64,000 nucleotides of DNA from Pseudomonas parasichuanensis (GCF_021601385.1 NZ_BQHO01000019.1:1-64000), one strand, 5' to 3'. Shown: positions 19,488 through 29,181, counted from the first letter of the stretch. Notes: generated from the sequence alone by a model not told the origin. Program-made: numbers and translations.

Positions 19488-20258
19488 TCAGCGCAACACC
19501 CCCTCCTCCACCAGCAGCTTGAGGATCGCCTCGGCGCCCTCTTGTGGAGAAACGTCCTTGAGCACCTTGCCCCCGCCGCCACTGGCCTTGGCCGTGGCGG
19601 CCTTCATACGATCCGCACCGCTCTTGGCCTTGATCACCTTGAGCCGCTTGGGCCGTGGCCGCGCGGGCTGCAGGGCGTCATCACCCAGCACTGGGTCGTC
19701 CACCACCGCCACCTCATGCTCAGCCAGCACACCCCGCCGGGCCGGGCCGAACGCGCTCTGGCGCGGCTTGGGCGCAGCGTTATCCACAGTCGCAAGCAAC
19801 GGCAGCCGCACCTTCAGCCGGCGCCGCTGGCCCCGTGGCAGGGCTTGCAGCACCTGGGCGGTACCGTTTTCGATCGACTCCACCTCGGCCAGCCCCACCA
19901 CCAGCGGCCAACCGAGCTTCTCGGCCAACAGGAATGGCAGCATGCCCGAACCTTCACCGGTCTCGGCCTGGCTGCCGGTGAGCACCAGCTGGGCGCCAGC
20001 GTCACGCAGGTAATCCCCCAGCACGCCCAGCACATCGGCGCCAGCGGGCTGCTCCAATACATCCAGGTGCTCCAGGCCCATGCCCAGGTAAGCACGCAAG
20101 GCCTCTTCGCGGGGGTCGCCGGCATGCACCACCTGCAAGTTATCCCCAGCCAGCTGCAAGCCCAGCTCCACCGCGCGTGCATCCTGCTCGGCGCGGCGAG
20201 CGCGACCGGAGCTGGGGTGGGCACCGATGGAAACCAGGCTGATCACTTTCGTACTCAT
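19488..20258 (-). CDS. etfB: electron transfer flavoprotein beta subunit
   Basis: EtfB pairs with EtfA to take electrons from dimethylglycine demethylation to the quinone pool. At 256 residues it has the ETF-beta fold, including 'LVLTGSQAETGEGSGMLPFL' (near 91-110) and 'LPRGQRRRLKVRLPLLATVD'. It is the last gene of the dipeptidase-DUF5943-dgcA-dgcB-etfA-etfB series. A perfect DnaA box (19780-19788) lies inside, where Val-Asp-Asn is encoded. Confidence 0.9.
   Translation of the reverse strand: MSTKVISLVSIGAHPSSGRARRAEQDARAVELGLQLAGDNLQVVHAGDPREEALRAYLGMGLEHLDVLEQPAGADVLGVLGDYLRDAGAQLVLTGSQAETGEGSGMLPFLLAEKLGWPLVVGLAEVESIENGTAQVLQALPRGQRRRLKVRLPLLATVDNAAPKPRQSAFGPARRGVLAEHEVAVVDDPVLGDDALQPARPRPKRLKVIKAKSGADRMKAATAKASGGGGKVLKDVSPQEGAEAILKLLVEEGVLR
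19780..19788 (+). other. perfect DnaA box inside etfB
   Basis: TTATCCACA in the plus strand. Further boxes follow in etfA: TTGTCCACA at 20303, its complement at 20725 and TTATCCACA at 20984. Together with the tandem repeat they form an unusual cluster. Confidence 0.6.
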
Positions 20259-20268
20259 GCTCGTGCCC

Positions 20269-21501
20269 TTATGCCGCGTCGCGCTGGCCGCCGCTGCGGT
20301 AGTTGTCCACAGCCTCGATCAGTGCCTTGAGAATCGCCGAGCTGTCGCCAATCACCGACAGGTCGGCCCGTTTGATCATGTCGCAGCCCGGGTCCATGTT
20401 GATCGCCACCACCTTGTCGCAGGCGCCGATGCCCTGCAGGTGCTGGATCGCGCCAGAGATACCCACAGCCACATACACCCGCGCGGTGACCCAGGTGCCG
20501 GTGGCGCCCACCTGGCGGTTGCGCGGCATGAAGCCGTCGTCCACCGCCACGCGCGAGGCGCCTTCGGTGGCGCCGAGGGCCTTGGTGGCCTGGTGGTACA
20601 GGTCCCAGTCCTTGACGCCGTTGCCGCCAGAGACGATGAACTCGGCCTCGGCCATGGCAATGGCAGCCGGGTCCACGGCCACCGAGCCGAGGTCCTCGAT
20701 GCGCGACAGGCTGCGCGCCACACCTGTGGACAACTCCACCGGCAATGCTTCGTGGCGGGTTTCGCTCACCGGCTCGGCGCACTCGGCGGCGGCCAGGATC
20801 AAGCGTGGCACGTCGCGCTGGATGTCCTGCTGGCCGGCGCCAGCACGGCCGATGCACTGGCCATCCTTGACCTGCCACACCCGCGTCGCCGGGCGTTCGC
20901 CCAGGGCCGCGCCGAAGCGCCGGCCCAGTTCACCACCACCGGTGCGGCTATCGGGCAGCAGCCAGTGGCGCGGCGCGAACTGGTTATCCACAGCCCGCAG
21001 GCCCTGGACCAATTGCTCCGGTGCATAACCTTCGAAGGCCTCGCCCTCGATGACCAGCAGGCGGTCGACGCCCGCTGTGGAAAAGTTGCTTTCCTTGTGT
21101 TCACCGAACACCACGGCCAGCACCGCGCCGTCGCTGCCGGCCAGGCTGTGGGCCAGGCCAAGCAGGTCGCGGTCGTGGCTGCCGAGGCGGCCGCCGACCA
21201 TGTCCGGCACCACGGCGATGTAGAACGCAGGCTCGGCCACCTGGTGCAGCGGCAGCTGGACTTCGGCGGCGGCCGTGCGCCGACCGCCCACACCGGTGCC
21301 CTGCTGGGCGCCGCTGCGGTCGATGCGCTTGAGGCCGCTGGGGCCGATGAAGCCGGCAGCGATCGCATGGGGGTTCTTGCGCATCAGGCCGTTGGGGCCC
21401 ATCCAGCGGGTTTGTTGCGTCTGCATCGCTGCATGCAGCGGGTGCAGGCGGTTACGGGCGATCCACTCGGCGCGTGGGTCGCGGCGGATGATGTCGCTCA
21501 T
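20269..21501 (-). CDS. etfA: electron transfer flavoprotein alpha subunit
   Basis: A 410-residue EtfA with the C-terminal FAD-binding domain of the family ('EFIVSGGNGVKDWDLYHQAT' and 'AINMDPGCDMIKRADLSVIG'). The N-terminal part is longer than in housekeeping EtfA (about 310 residues), as in the betaine-linked ETFs of Pseudomonas. It is closely followed by etfB (10-base gap) and its ATG overlaps the dgcB stop. It is probably dedicated to the dimethylglycine/sarcosine route. Confidence 0.92.
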   Translation of the reverse strand: MSDIIRRDPRAEWIARNRLHPLHAAMQTQQTRWMGPNGLMRKNPHAIAAGFIGPSGLKRIDRSGAQQGTGVGGRRTAAAEVQLPLHQVAEPAFYIAVVPDMVGGRLGSHDRDLLGLAHSLAGSDGAVLAVVFGEHKESNFSTAGVDRLLVIEGEAFEGYAPEQLVQGLRAVDNQFAPRHWLLPDSRTGGGELGRRFGAALGERPATRVWQVKDGQCIGRAGAGQQDIQRDVPRLILAAAECAEPVSETRHEALPVELSTGVARSLSRIEDLGSVAVDPAAIAMAEAEFIVSGGNGVKDWDLYHQATKALGATEGASRVAVDDGFMPRNRQVGATGTWVTARVYVAVGISGAIQHLQGIGACDKVVAINMDPGCDMIKRADLSVIGDSSAILKALIEAVDNYRSGGQRDAA

Positions 21502-23453
21502 CAGTGCACCTCCGCAGGTTCACGTTTGGCCGCAGGCGACTTTGCGCTGGCGGGGGCCTCATCTTCGATCAGTACATCGGCGACCAACTCGGCGAGGTCC
21601 TTGATCTGTGGGCGCGGTTCGACCACGCCCTCGAGCATCGCCGTGCACTGTGGGCAACCCACCGCCACCAGCTCCGCCTCGGTCTCGCGGATATCGTCCA
21701 TGCGCATGTCGGGGATACGCTGCTTGCCCGGGATGTCGGTGATCGGCGCACCGCCACCACCGCCGCAGCAACGGGAACGGAAGCCCGAGCGCTGCATCTC
21801 GCGTACTTCGATACCCAAGGCCTTGAGCACGTCGCGCGGGGCCTCGTACTCGCCGTTGTAACGGCCCAGGTAGCACGGGTCGTGGTAGGTGACGCTGCCG
21901 CCTTTGTGCTGGCCGAGGTTGAGCTTGCCGGCAGCGATCAGTTCGGCGATGTAGGTGCTGTGGTGCTGTACCTGGTAGTCGCCGCCGAGGGCGCCGTATT
22001 CGTTCTTCAGCACATGGAAGCTGTGCGGGTCGCACGTGACGATGCGCTGGAACTGGTACTTGGCCAGGGTCTGGATATTGCGCTTGGCCAGTTGCTGGAA
22101 GGTCGCTTCATCACCCAGGCGACGGGCCACGTCACCGCTGTCGCGCTCTTCCAGGCCAAGCACGGCAAAGTCCACGCCAGAGGCCTTGAGCACTTTGACA
22201 AAGGCACGCAGGGTGCGCTGGTTGCGCATGTCGAAAGCCCCATCGCCAACCCAGAACAGCACCTCGGTGCGCTTCACCTCACTGAGCAGCTGCAGGTTGA
22301 GATCGGCGGCCCAGTTCATCCGCCCGCCGGGGGCGAAGCCACCGGGGTTGTCGGTGGCGATCAGGTTGTCCAGCACCTCGGCGCCCTTGTTCGGGGTGGC
22401 GCCCTTCTCCAGGGTGAGGTGGCGGCGCATGTCGACGATGGCATCGACGTGCTCGATCATCATCGGGCACTCCTCCACGCAGGCGCGGCAGGTGGTGCAC
22501 GACCACAGGGTTTCGGCATCGACCAGGCCGTTGACGATCGGCTGGTGCGGATGGCCGCCGTGCTCGCCGATCGGCTTGCCCGGATAGGGGCTGCCGGCGA
22601 ACGTGGCGTCGGTGCCACCGGCCAGGCCGATGACCATGTCCTGGATGAGCTTTTTCGGGTTCAAAGGCTGGCCGGCGGCAAACGCCGGGCACATGGCTTC
22701 GCACTTGCCGCACTGCACGCAGGCGTCGAAGCCGAGCAGCTGGTTCCAGGTGAAATCGACCGGTTTCTCCACGCCCAGTGGCGCGTTCGGGTCTTCCAGG
22801 TCCAGCGGCTTGAGGCCGGTGGAACGGCCGCCGCCAAAGCGCTCGGCACGGCGGTGCCAGGCCAGGTGCAGGGCACCGGCGAAGGCGTGCTTCATCGGCC
22901 CGCCCCAGGTCATGCCGAAGAACAGCTCGGACACGCCCCACAGCACGCCAACACCCAGCAGCGCCACCAGCACCCAGCCACCGGTGCCTTCGGGCAGGAT
23001 GCCGGCCACCGGCAGCGTGGCGATGAAGAAGCTTGCCGCGAACATCAGCAGGCTCTTGGGCAGGCGCATCCACGGGCCCTTGGACAGGCGCGCAGGTGGG
23101 TCGAGGCGGCGCTTGAAGACGAACAGGGCACCGCTGAACATGATCACCGTGGCGACCAGCAGGGCGTAGCCAAGGATCTTGCTGTGCAGGCCGAAGCCGT
23201 GCACCAGGATCGCCAGCACGGCCGAGAGCACGAAGCCGCCGGCGGTGGCCACGTGGGTCTTGGACATGTACTTGTCGCGCTCGACCACGTGGTGCAAGTC
23301 CACCAGGTAACGCCGTGGCATGGCCAGCAGGCCGCCGAGCAAATCGACCTTGCTCGGCCGCCCACGCCGCCACATGCGCACCCGGCGCAGGGCGCCGAGC
23401 ACCGCCAGGGCGAGCGCTGCGAACAGCAGGATGGGTAGAAGGGTGTTCAACAT
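21501..23453 (-). CDS. dgcB: dimethylglycine demethylase subunit DgcB
   Basis: DgcB is the iron-sulfur, membrane-anchored partner of DgcA. The 650 residues show several N-terminal membrane spans (first at 'MLNTLLPILLFAALALAVLG'), two 4Fe-4S clusters ('CVQCGKCEAMCP' and 'CTTCRACVEECP') and two cysteine-rich CCG modules ('CCGGGGGAP' and 'VGCPQC') as in heterodisulfide-reductase-like subunits. The start at 23453 follows GGGAG and begins with the hydrophobic span, so upstream open frame is ignored. It overlaps the dgcA stop region. Confidence 0.92.
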   Translation of the reverse strand: MLNTLLPILLFAALALAVLGALRRVRMWRRGRPSKVDLLGGLLAMPRRYLVDLHHVVERDKYMSKTHVATAGGFVLSAVLAILVHGFGLHSKILGYALLVATVIMFSGALFVFKRRLDPPARLSKGPWMRLPKSLLMFAASFFIATLPVAGILPEGTGGWVLVALLGVGVLWGVSELFFGMTWGGPMKHAFAGALHLAWHRRAERFGGGRSTGLKPLDLEDPNAPLGVEKPVDFTWNQLLGFDACVQCGKCEAMCPAFAAGQPLNPKKLIQDMVIGLAGGTDATFAGSPYPGKPIGEHGGHPHQPIVNGLVDAETLWSCTTCRACVEECPMMIEHVDAIVDMRRHLTLEKGATPNKGAEVLDNLIATDNPGGFAPGGRMNWAADLNLQLLSEVKRTEVLFWVGDGAFDMRNQRTLRAFVKVLKASGVDFAVLGLEERDSGDVARRLGDEATFQQLAKRNIQTLAKYQFQRIVTCDPHSFHVLKNEYGALGGDYQVQHHSTYIAELIAAGKLNLGQHKGGSVTYHDPCYLGRYNGEYEAPRDVLKALGIEVREMQRSGFRSRCCGGGGGAPITDIPGKQRIPDMRMDDIRETEAELVAVGCPQCTAMLEGVVEPRPQIKDLAELVADVLIEDEAPASAKSPAAKREPAEVH

Positions 23454-23493
23454 GGGAGGCTCCCACAGGGGCCAATGTGTGCCGATAGCGCGA

Positions 23494-25554
23494 TCAGAAA
23501 TCCTTGCACAGGCGCAAGGCGTCGTAGATCGCCGCATGCACGTTGCGCTGGGCCACGCAGTCGCCGATGCGATACAGCAGGTAGCCCTCGCCCGGCTGGC
23601 TGAGGATCGGCTGCGGCTTGATGGCGAACAGCGCTTCCACGTCGATCTGGCCCTTGTTGCGCGAACCGTCTTTCAGCGCGTAGTACAGCTGCTCGTCGGG
23701 GCGCACGCCGTTCTCCACCACCACCTGGTCCACCACCCGCTCTTCCTTGGCGCCGGTGTACTCGTTCTCGAGCACCGCCACCAGCTTGTCGCCTTCGCGG
23801 TAGACCTTCTCCAGCATCATGTCGCCGGTCATGATCACTTCTTTGGGGTACATGCTGCGGTAGTAGGTGGGGAAGCTGGTGCCGCCCATGGCCACGCCCG
23901 GCTTGATGTCGTCGGTGACGATCTCGACCTGGCTGCCCTTGTCGGCAATGAAGTCCGCCGTCGACATGCCGGTGAACTCGCAGATGGTGTCGTACACCAG
24001 CACGTTCTTGCCCGGCGCGACCTTGCCGTCGAGCACGTCCCAGCTGCTCACCACCAGCCCCTCGGCGGCGCCCCAGTGCTCGTTCTGCTCGACGAACGGA
24101 TGGCCGCCCACCGCCAGCACGATGATGTCCGGGCGCAGGTCCTGGATGGTCGCCACATCCGCGGCGGTGCCCAGGCGCAGGTCGATCTTCAGGCGGGCGA
24201 ACTCCAGCTGGTACCAGCGGGTGATGCCGGCGATCTGGTCGCGTTGCGGGGCCTTGGCGGCGATGGTGATCTGCCCGCCGATCTGCTCTTTCTTCTCGAA
24301 CACGGTCACGTCGTGGCCACGCTCGGCGGCCACGCGGGCGGCCTCCATGCCGGCGGGGCCTGCGCCAACGATCACCACCTTGCGCCTGGCGCCGGTGGTT
24401 TTCTCGATGATGTGCGGCACGCCCATGTATTCACGGGAGGTGGCGGCGTTCTGGATGCACAGCACGTCCAGGCCCTGGTACTGGCGGTCGATGCAGTAGT
24501 TGGCGCCGACGCACTGCTTGATCTGGTCCACCTGGCCCATCTTGATCTTGGCGATCAGGTGCGGGTCGGCGATATGGGCGCGGGTCATGCCGACCATGTC
24601 CACATAGCCGCCTTCGAGGATGCGCGTGGCCTGGTTCGGGTCCTTGATGTTCTGCGCGTGCAGCACCGGGACCTTGACCACTTCCTTGATGCCGGCGGCC
24701 AGGTGCAGGAACGGCTCCGGCGGGTAGCTCATGTTGGGGATGACGTTGGCCAGGGTGTTGTGGGTGTCGCAGCCCGAGCCGACCACGCCGATGAAATCGA
24801 GCATGCCGGTGGCGTCGTAGTAGGCGGCGATCTGCTTCATGTCCTCGTGGCTCAGGCCATCGGGGTGGAACTCGTCGCCGCAGATACGCATGCCCACGCA
24901 GAAGTCGTCACCGACTTCCTTGCGCACGGCCTTGAGCACTTCCAGGCCGAACTTCATGCGGCCTTCGAAGATGCCGCCCCACTCGTCGGTACGCTTGTTG
25001 ACCCGTGGGCTCCAGAACTGGTCGATCATGTGCTGGTGCACCGCCGACAGCTCGACGCCGTCCAGGCCGCCTTCCTTGGCCCGGCGCGCAGCCTGTGCGT
25101 AGTTGCCGATCACGCGCCAGATCTCTTCCACTTCGATGGTCTTGCAGGTGGCGCGGTGCACCGGTTCACGGATGCCCGACGGCGACATCAGGGTCGGCCA
25201 GTTGAAACCGTCCCAGCGCGAGCGGCGGCCCATGTGGGTAATCTGGATCATGATCTTGGCGCCATGCTTGTGCATGGCGTCAGCCAGGTTCTGGAAGTGC
25301 GGGATGATGCGGTCGGTGGACAGGTTGACCGACGACCACCACTCCTGCGGGCTGTCGATGGCCACCACGGACGAGCCGCCGCAGATCGCCAGGCCGATGC
25401 CGCCCTTGGCCTTCTCTTCGTAGTACTTCACATAGCGGTCGGTGGTCATCCCGCCGTCGGTGGCATACACCTCGGCGTGCGCGGTGCTGAGCACACGGTT
25501 GCGGATGGTCAGTTTGCCGATCTGGATCGGCTGGAACATTGCTTCGAAGGCCAT
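23494..25554 (-). CDS. dgcA: dimethylglycine demethylase subunit DgcA
   Basis: DgcA demethylates dimethylglycine to sarcosine. It has 686 residues: an Old-Yellow-Enzyme TIM barrel (FMN) from residue 1 to about 370, then FAD/NAD domains starting at 'VVIVGAGPAGMEAARVAAER' (near 395). It resembles trimethylamine dehydrogenase, but the cluster motif reads 'CVGANYC' (residues 348-354) and a fourth Cys follows at 366; the Cys expected at 351 is Ala. It lies in the GbdR-type operon between the DUF5943 gene and dgcB. Confidence 0.94.
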   Translation of the reverse strand: MAFEAMFQPIQIGKLTIRNRVLSTAHAEVYATDGGMTTDRYVKYYEEKAKGGIGLAICGGSSVVAIDSPQEWWSSVNLSTDRIIPHFQNLADAMHKHGAKIMIQITHMGRRSRWDGFNWPTLMSPSGIREPVHRATCKTIEVEEIWRVIGNYAQAARRAKEGGLDGVELSAVHQHMIDQFWSPRVNKRTDEWGGIFEGRMKFGLEVLKAVRKEVGDDFCVGMRICGDEFHPDGLSHEDMKQIAAYYDATGMLDFIGVVGSGCDTHNTLANVIPNMSYPPEPFLHLAAGIKEVVKVPVLHAQNIKDPNQATRILEGGYVDMVGMTRAHIADPHLIAKIKMGQVDQIKQCVGANYCIDRQYQGLDVLCIQNAATSREYMGVPHIIEKTTGARRKVVIVGAGPAGMEAARVAAERGHDVTVFEKKEQIGGQITIAAKAPQRDQIAGITRWYQLEFARLKIDLRLGTAADVATIQDLRPDIIVLAVGGHPFVEQNEHWGAAEGLVVSSWDVLDGKVAPGKNVLVYDTICEFTGMSTADFIADKGSQVEIVTDDIKPGVAMGGTSFPTYYRSMYPKEVIMTGDMMLEKVYREGDKLVAVLENEYTGAKEERVVDQVVVENGVRPDEQLYYALKDGSRNKGQIDVEALFAIKPQPILSQPGEGYLLYRIGDCVAQRNVHAAIYDALRLCKDF

Positions 25555-25569
25555 GACGCTATCTCCGGC

Positions 25570-26100
25570 TTACAACGGCTTTGTAACGAACAGGCCATCT
25601 TCGTGGCCTTCTTCCGACCCGCCGTAGACCTGTTCGGCCACGGTGCGGATCTTGCTGCCGCGGGCAGCGAGAATCTGGTCCATGGCACCGGCGAACCAGC
25701 CGGTGAACATGTAGTCGACCTTGCGGCCGCACTTGCCGTACACATAGACGAACGCCGAGTGCTCGAGCTTGACGCTGCAGGTGCCTTTATCCAGGTCGAT
25801 GTCCTGGATCTTGAACAGGCCCCAGCCACGCTGGCTCAGGCGTTTCATGTAGTGCTCGAACACCGCCACGCCTTCCAGGCCATGGCACTCGGCTTCTTTT
25901 TCGCACCAGTGCCAGGCGGACTTGTAGCCGGCCTTGTAGAGGATCTCGGCGTAGGCGTCGGCGCCCAGCACTTCCTCGATGCCCATGTGGTTGTTGACGA
26001 AGAAATGCCGAGGCACGTAGAGCATCGGCAGGGCGTCGCTGGTCCAGACACCGGTCTCGCTGTCGACTTCGATTGGCAATTGCGGGGCGATCTTGGCCAT
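25570..26100 (-). CDS. DUF5943 protein of the dgc operon
   Basis: A 176-residue conserved protein ('PMLYVPRHFFVNNHMGIEEV') that accompanies dgcA in Pseudomonas (PA5397-like, by recall). It looks like a 4-vinyl-reductase/V4R-type small-molecule-binding fold, with a possible cluster of Cys and His ('WCEKEAECHG'). No signal peptide. It lies 15 bases before dgcA, so it is probably co-translated and may help DgcA maturation or regulation; its function is not established. Confidence 0.75.
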   Translation of the reverse strand: MAKIAPQLPIEVDSETGVWTSDALPMLYVPRHFFVNNHMGIEEVLGADAYAEILYKAGYKSAWHWCEKEAECHGLEGVAVFEHYMKRLSQRGWGLFKIQDIDLDKGTCSVKLEHSAFVYVYGKCGRKVDYMFTGWFAGAMDQILAARGSKIRTVAEQVYGGSEEGHEDGLFVTKPL

Positions 26101-26135
26101 GGAAACTCAACTCCATAAAATTTTCTGTTGGGAGG

Positions 26136-26160
26136 CCCCGGCGTTGCTGGCCGGGGTTTT
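26136..26160. terminator. hairpin between dipeptidase and DUF5943 genes
   Basis: CCCCGGC and GCCGGGG form a stem with a seven-base loop, followed on the plus strand by TTTT. Read from the operon's own minus strand it lies within the intercistronic gap and may reduce read-through or stabilise the upstream message. Confidence 0.5.
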
Positions 26161-26177
26161 CAGGCTTGGAGTGCGGC

Positions 26178-27155
<978 letters not shown>

Positions 27156-27253
27156 CAGGCTGTCCCCTTTTATTGAGTTTGCTGGCGCCAAACCTTGTGC
27201 CGGCGCTTTGGGGCCAGCATATGCCTGCCGCCCGAGGCGCCCCGATGCAAAAA

Positions 27254-27291
27254 CGACAGGGGGTTTGCCGAAAGCGTCAAAGCCCGACAGG
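27254..27291. promoter_or_regulatory. candidate AraC-type operator, CGACAGG direct repeat
   Basis: CGACAGG occurs at 27254 and 27285, 31 bases (three helical turns) apart, upstream of the dipeptidase-dgc operon. AraC activators such as GbdR bind direct repeats in phase. It is only a candidate; no motif search was run. Confidence 0.35.
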
Positions 27292-27440
27292 GCACGCTCT
27301 GGCCTGCGCCTTGCAGATGAGAGCCAGTCTCGACAACGGCCCTTGTAAGCCTTTGATGAACATTTCGTCAGGGAGCTATCGCCGCGCCCGAGGCTGAGCG
27401 AGAATCCCTGCGATTCGTCAGCCTGTTCAGGAGAAAACGG

Positions 27441-27842
27441 ATGAAATCAATGGCATGGCTGGTCCTGCTGGCCGTCGCATGCGGCGCCCAGGCCGCCGAG
27501 GAAGAAAGCACGCCCTGCGACAACGTCGAGACCGACCAGCAGGGCTATGCCTGCGCGGCCTACAACAAACAGACCGCCGAGCGCGAACTGAAGGCGGCCT
27601 ATGACGAGCTGATCCAGCGCATCCGCGACCAGTACGCCGATGAAACCGACAAGGCCACGGCGCTGAGCGCGAAGATGGAGGCTGCGGAAAAACTCTGGGC
27701 CCAACTGCGCGATGCCGACTGCAAGGTCGAGACCTATGCCGAGAAGCCCGGCAGCAAGGCCTTCGAGGCGGCGTGGAATACCTGCGTGGCGCAGCGTAGC
27801 GACGAGCGCTCGGAGTATCTGCAGACCATCGGGCAGCAGTGA
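27441..27842 (+). CDS. LprI/DUF1311-family periplasmic protein
   Basis: A 133-residue secreted protein. The signal peptide 'MKSMAWLVLLAVACGAQA' is followed by a mature domain with the four-Cys, helix-rich pattern of the LprI N-terminal family ('AYNKQTAERELKAAYDELIQ', 'LWAQLRDADC', 'AWNTC'). Some relatives inhibit lysozyme. An AGGAG site precedes the ATG. It is divergent from the dgc operon and has no clear link to betaine metabolism. Confidence 0.85.
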   Translation: MKSMAWLVLLAVACGAQAAEEESTPCDNVETDQQGYACAAYNKQTAERELKAAYDELIQRIRDQYADETDKATALSAKMEAAEKLWAQLRDADCKVETYAEKPGSKAFEAAWNTCVAQRSDERSEYLQTIGQQ

Positions 27843-27853
27843 TTGCCCGTATT

Positions 27854-28062
27854 GGCCTCATCGCCGGCAAGCCGGCTCCCACATGGACTGCACGGCAATT
27901 GTAGGAGCGGCCTTGTGTCGCGAAAGGGCTGCAAAGCAGGCCCAGCAATTTTGTATCGATCCGGAAATCCTGGGGCTGCTGCGCAGCCCGTTCGCGACAC
28001 AAGGCCGCTCCTACAGAATCCATGCAACCCATGTGGGAGCCGGCTTGCCGGCGATGAGGCCG
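27854..28062. repeat. nested REP cluster, both families
   Basis: An outer pair of the 'TGTGGGAGCCGGCTTGCC' family (27854-27893 and 28030-28062) encloses an inner pair of the 'TAGGAGCGGCCTTGTGTCGC' family (27899-28015). One element was probably inserted between the halves of the other. It lies between convergent genes. Confidence 0.85.
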
Positions 28063-28086
28063 GTACAGGCAACACGCATGCTCACA

Positions 28087-29034
28087 TCATGACACTGCCG
28101 CCACCCGCCGGTCCTCCCGCGGGCACCGCTCAAACCGGGCCCGGTAGCAACGGGTGAAATACGACGCCGACTCGAATCCGCAGGCCACCGCCACCTCCAG
28201 CACACTCATGTCGGTCTGGCGTAACAGCTGCCGGGCCTTGTCCAGGCGCAAACGCAGGTAGAAACCACTGGGCGTGTCGTCCAGGTGCAGGCGGAACAGC
28301 CGCTCCAGCTGGCGCCGGGTGACCTGTATCGCCTCGGCCAGCACCTGGGTGTTGAGCGGCAACTCGGTGTTGCGCTCCATTTCGCCGATCACCTTCACCA
28401 GCTTCTTGTTGCGCAGCCCATAACGGCTGGCGATCTGCATGCGCTGGTGGTCCTGTCGCGGGCGGATGCGGCCGAGCACGAACTGCTCGGACACCTGCAC
28501 CGCCAGCTCGCTGCCATGGGCCTGGGCGATCAGGTCGAGCATCAGGTCGATGGACGCGGTGCCGCCGGCGCAGGTGATGCGCCGGCGGTCCAGTTCGAAC
28601 AGCTCCTGGGTCGCCTGCAGGCGCGGGTAGCGCTCCTTGAACGCCTCCAGCGCCTCCCAGTGCAGGGTGGCGCGATAGCCATCGAGCAAGCCGGCCTCGG
28701 CCAGCAGCATGGCCCCCGTGTCGATACCGCCCAGCACCGCGCCTTCATGGTCAAGGCGGCGCAGCGCCTGTTGCAGGGCCGGCCCATAGCAGGCCAGTGG
28801 CTCGAAGCCGGCCACCACCAACAGCAGGCGTACCTGTTCACCCTCGCCCAGTGCGCCATCGGCATTCACCGACATGCCGTTGCTGGCCTGCACCGCGCCG
28901 CCATCGAGGCTGAGCACGCGCCACTGGTACAGCGCGCCGCGGAAGCGATTGGCCACCCGCAGCGGCTCGATGGCGCTGATGAAGCCCATGGCCGAGAAGC
29001 CCGGCAACAGGAGGAAATGCAGTGTTTCCGACAT
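28087..29034 (-). CDS. cdhR: AraC-family regulator of carnitine catabolism
   Basis: CdhR activates the carnitine genes in response to carnitine. The 315 residues comprise an N-terminal GATase1-like (DJ-1/PfpI) sensor ('LLLPGFSAMGFISAIEPLRV') and a C-terminal double HTH ('VLEVAVACGFESASYFTRCY'). The start at 29034 ('MSETLHFLLL') follows GGGGAG. Its partner layout with GbdR (36.4 kb) is the same. It is divergent from caiX; the 21-bp direct repeats between them are its likely site. Confidence 0.92.
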   Translation of the reverse strand: MSETLHFLLLPGFSAMGFISAIEPLRVANRFRGALYQWRVLSLDGGAVQASNGMSVNADGALGEGEQVRLLLVVAGFEPLACYGPALQQALRRLDHEGAVLGGIDTGAMLLAEAGLLDGYRATLHWEALEAFKERYPRLQATQELFELDRRRITCAGGTASIDLMLDLIAQAHGSELAVQVSEQFVLGRIRPRQDHQRMQIASRYGLRNKKLVKVIGEMERNTELPLNTQVLAEAIQVTRRQLERLFRLHLDDTPSGFYLRLRLDKARQLLRQTDMSVLEVAVACGFESASYFTRCYRARFERCPREDRRVAAVS

Positions 29035-29055
29035 CCCATGCTCCCCACAAAGAAG

Positions 29056-29084
29056 TGGTCGCCTGCGTGCAAGTGTTGGTCGCC
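29056..29084. promoter_or_regulatory. candidate CdhR operator
   Basis: TGGTCGCC occurs at 29056-29063 and 29077-29084, exactly 21 bases apart (two helical turns), in the cdhR-caiX divergent interval about 100 bases before the caiX start. The phase and position suit an AraC-type activator. Confidence 0.6.
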
Positions 29085-29181
29085 AGGGTGCGATTTCCCA
29101 CCCCGCCACCAGCGTAGCGTGTTCTCACGGCCCGCAGAGGCCGGACCCCATAACAATATGCACTGCCGATGGAGAGCCACC

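Noticed and set aside
23320-26118. Plus-strand 932-codon frame opposite dgcA
   Set aside because: Shadow of dgcA and the DUF5943 gene.
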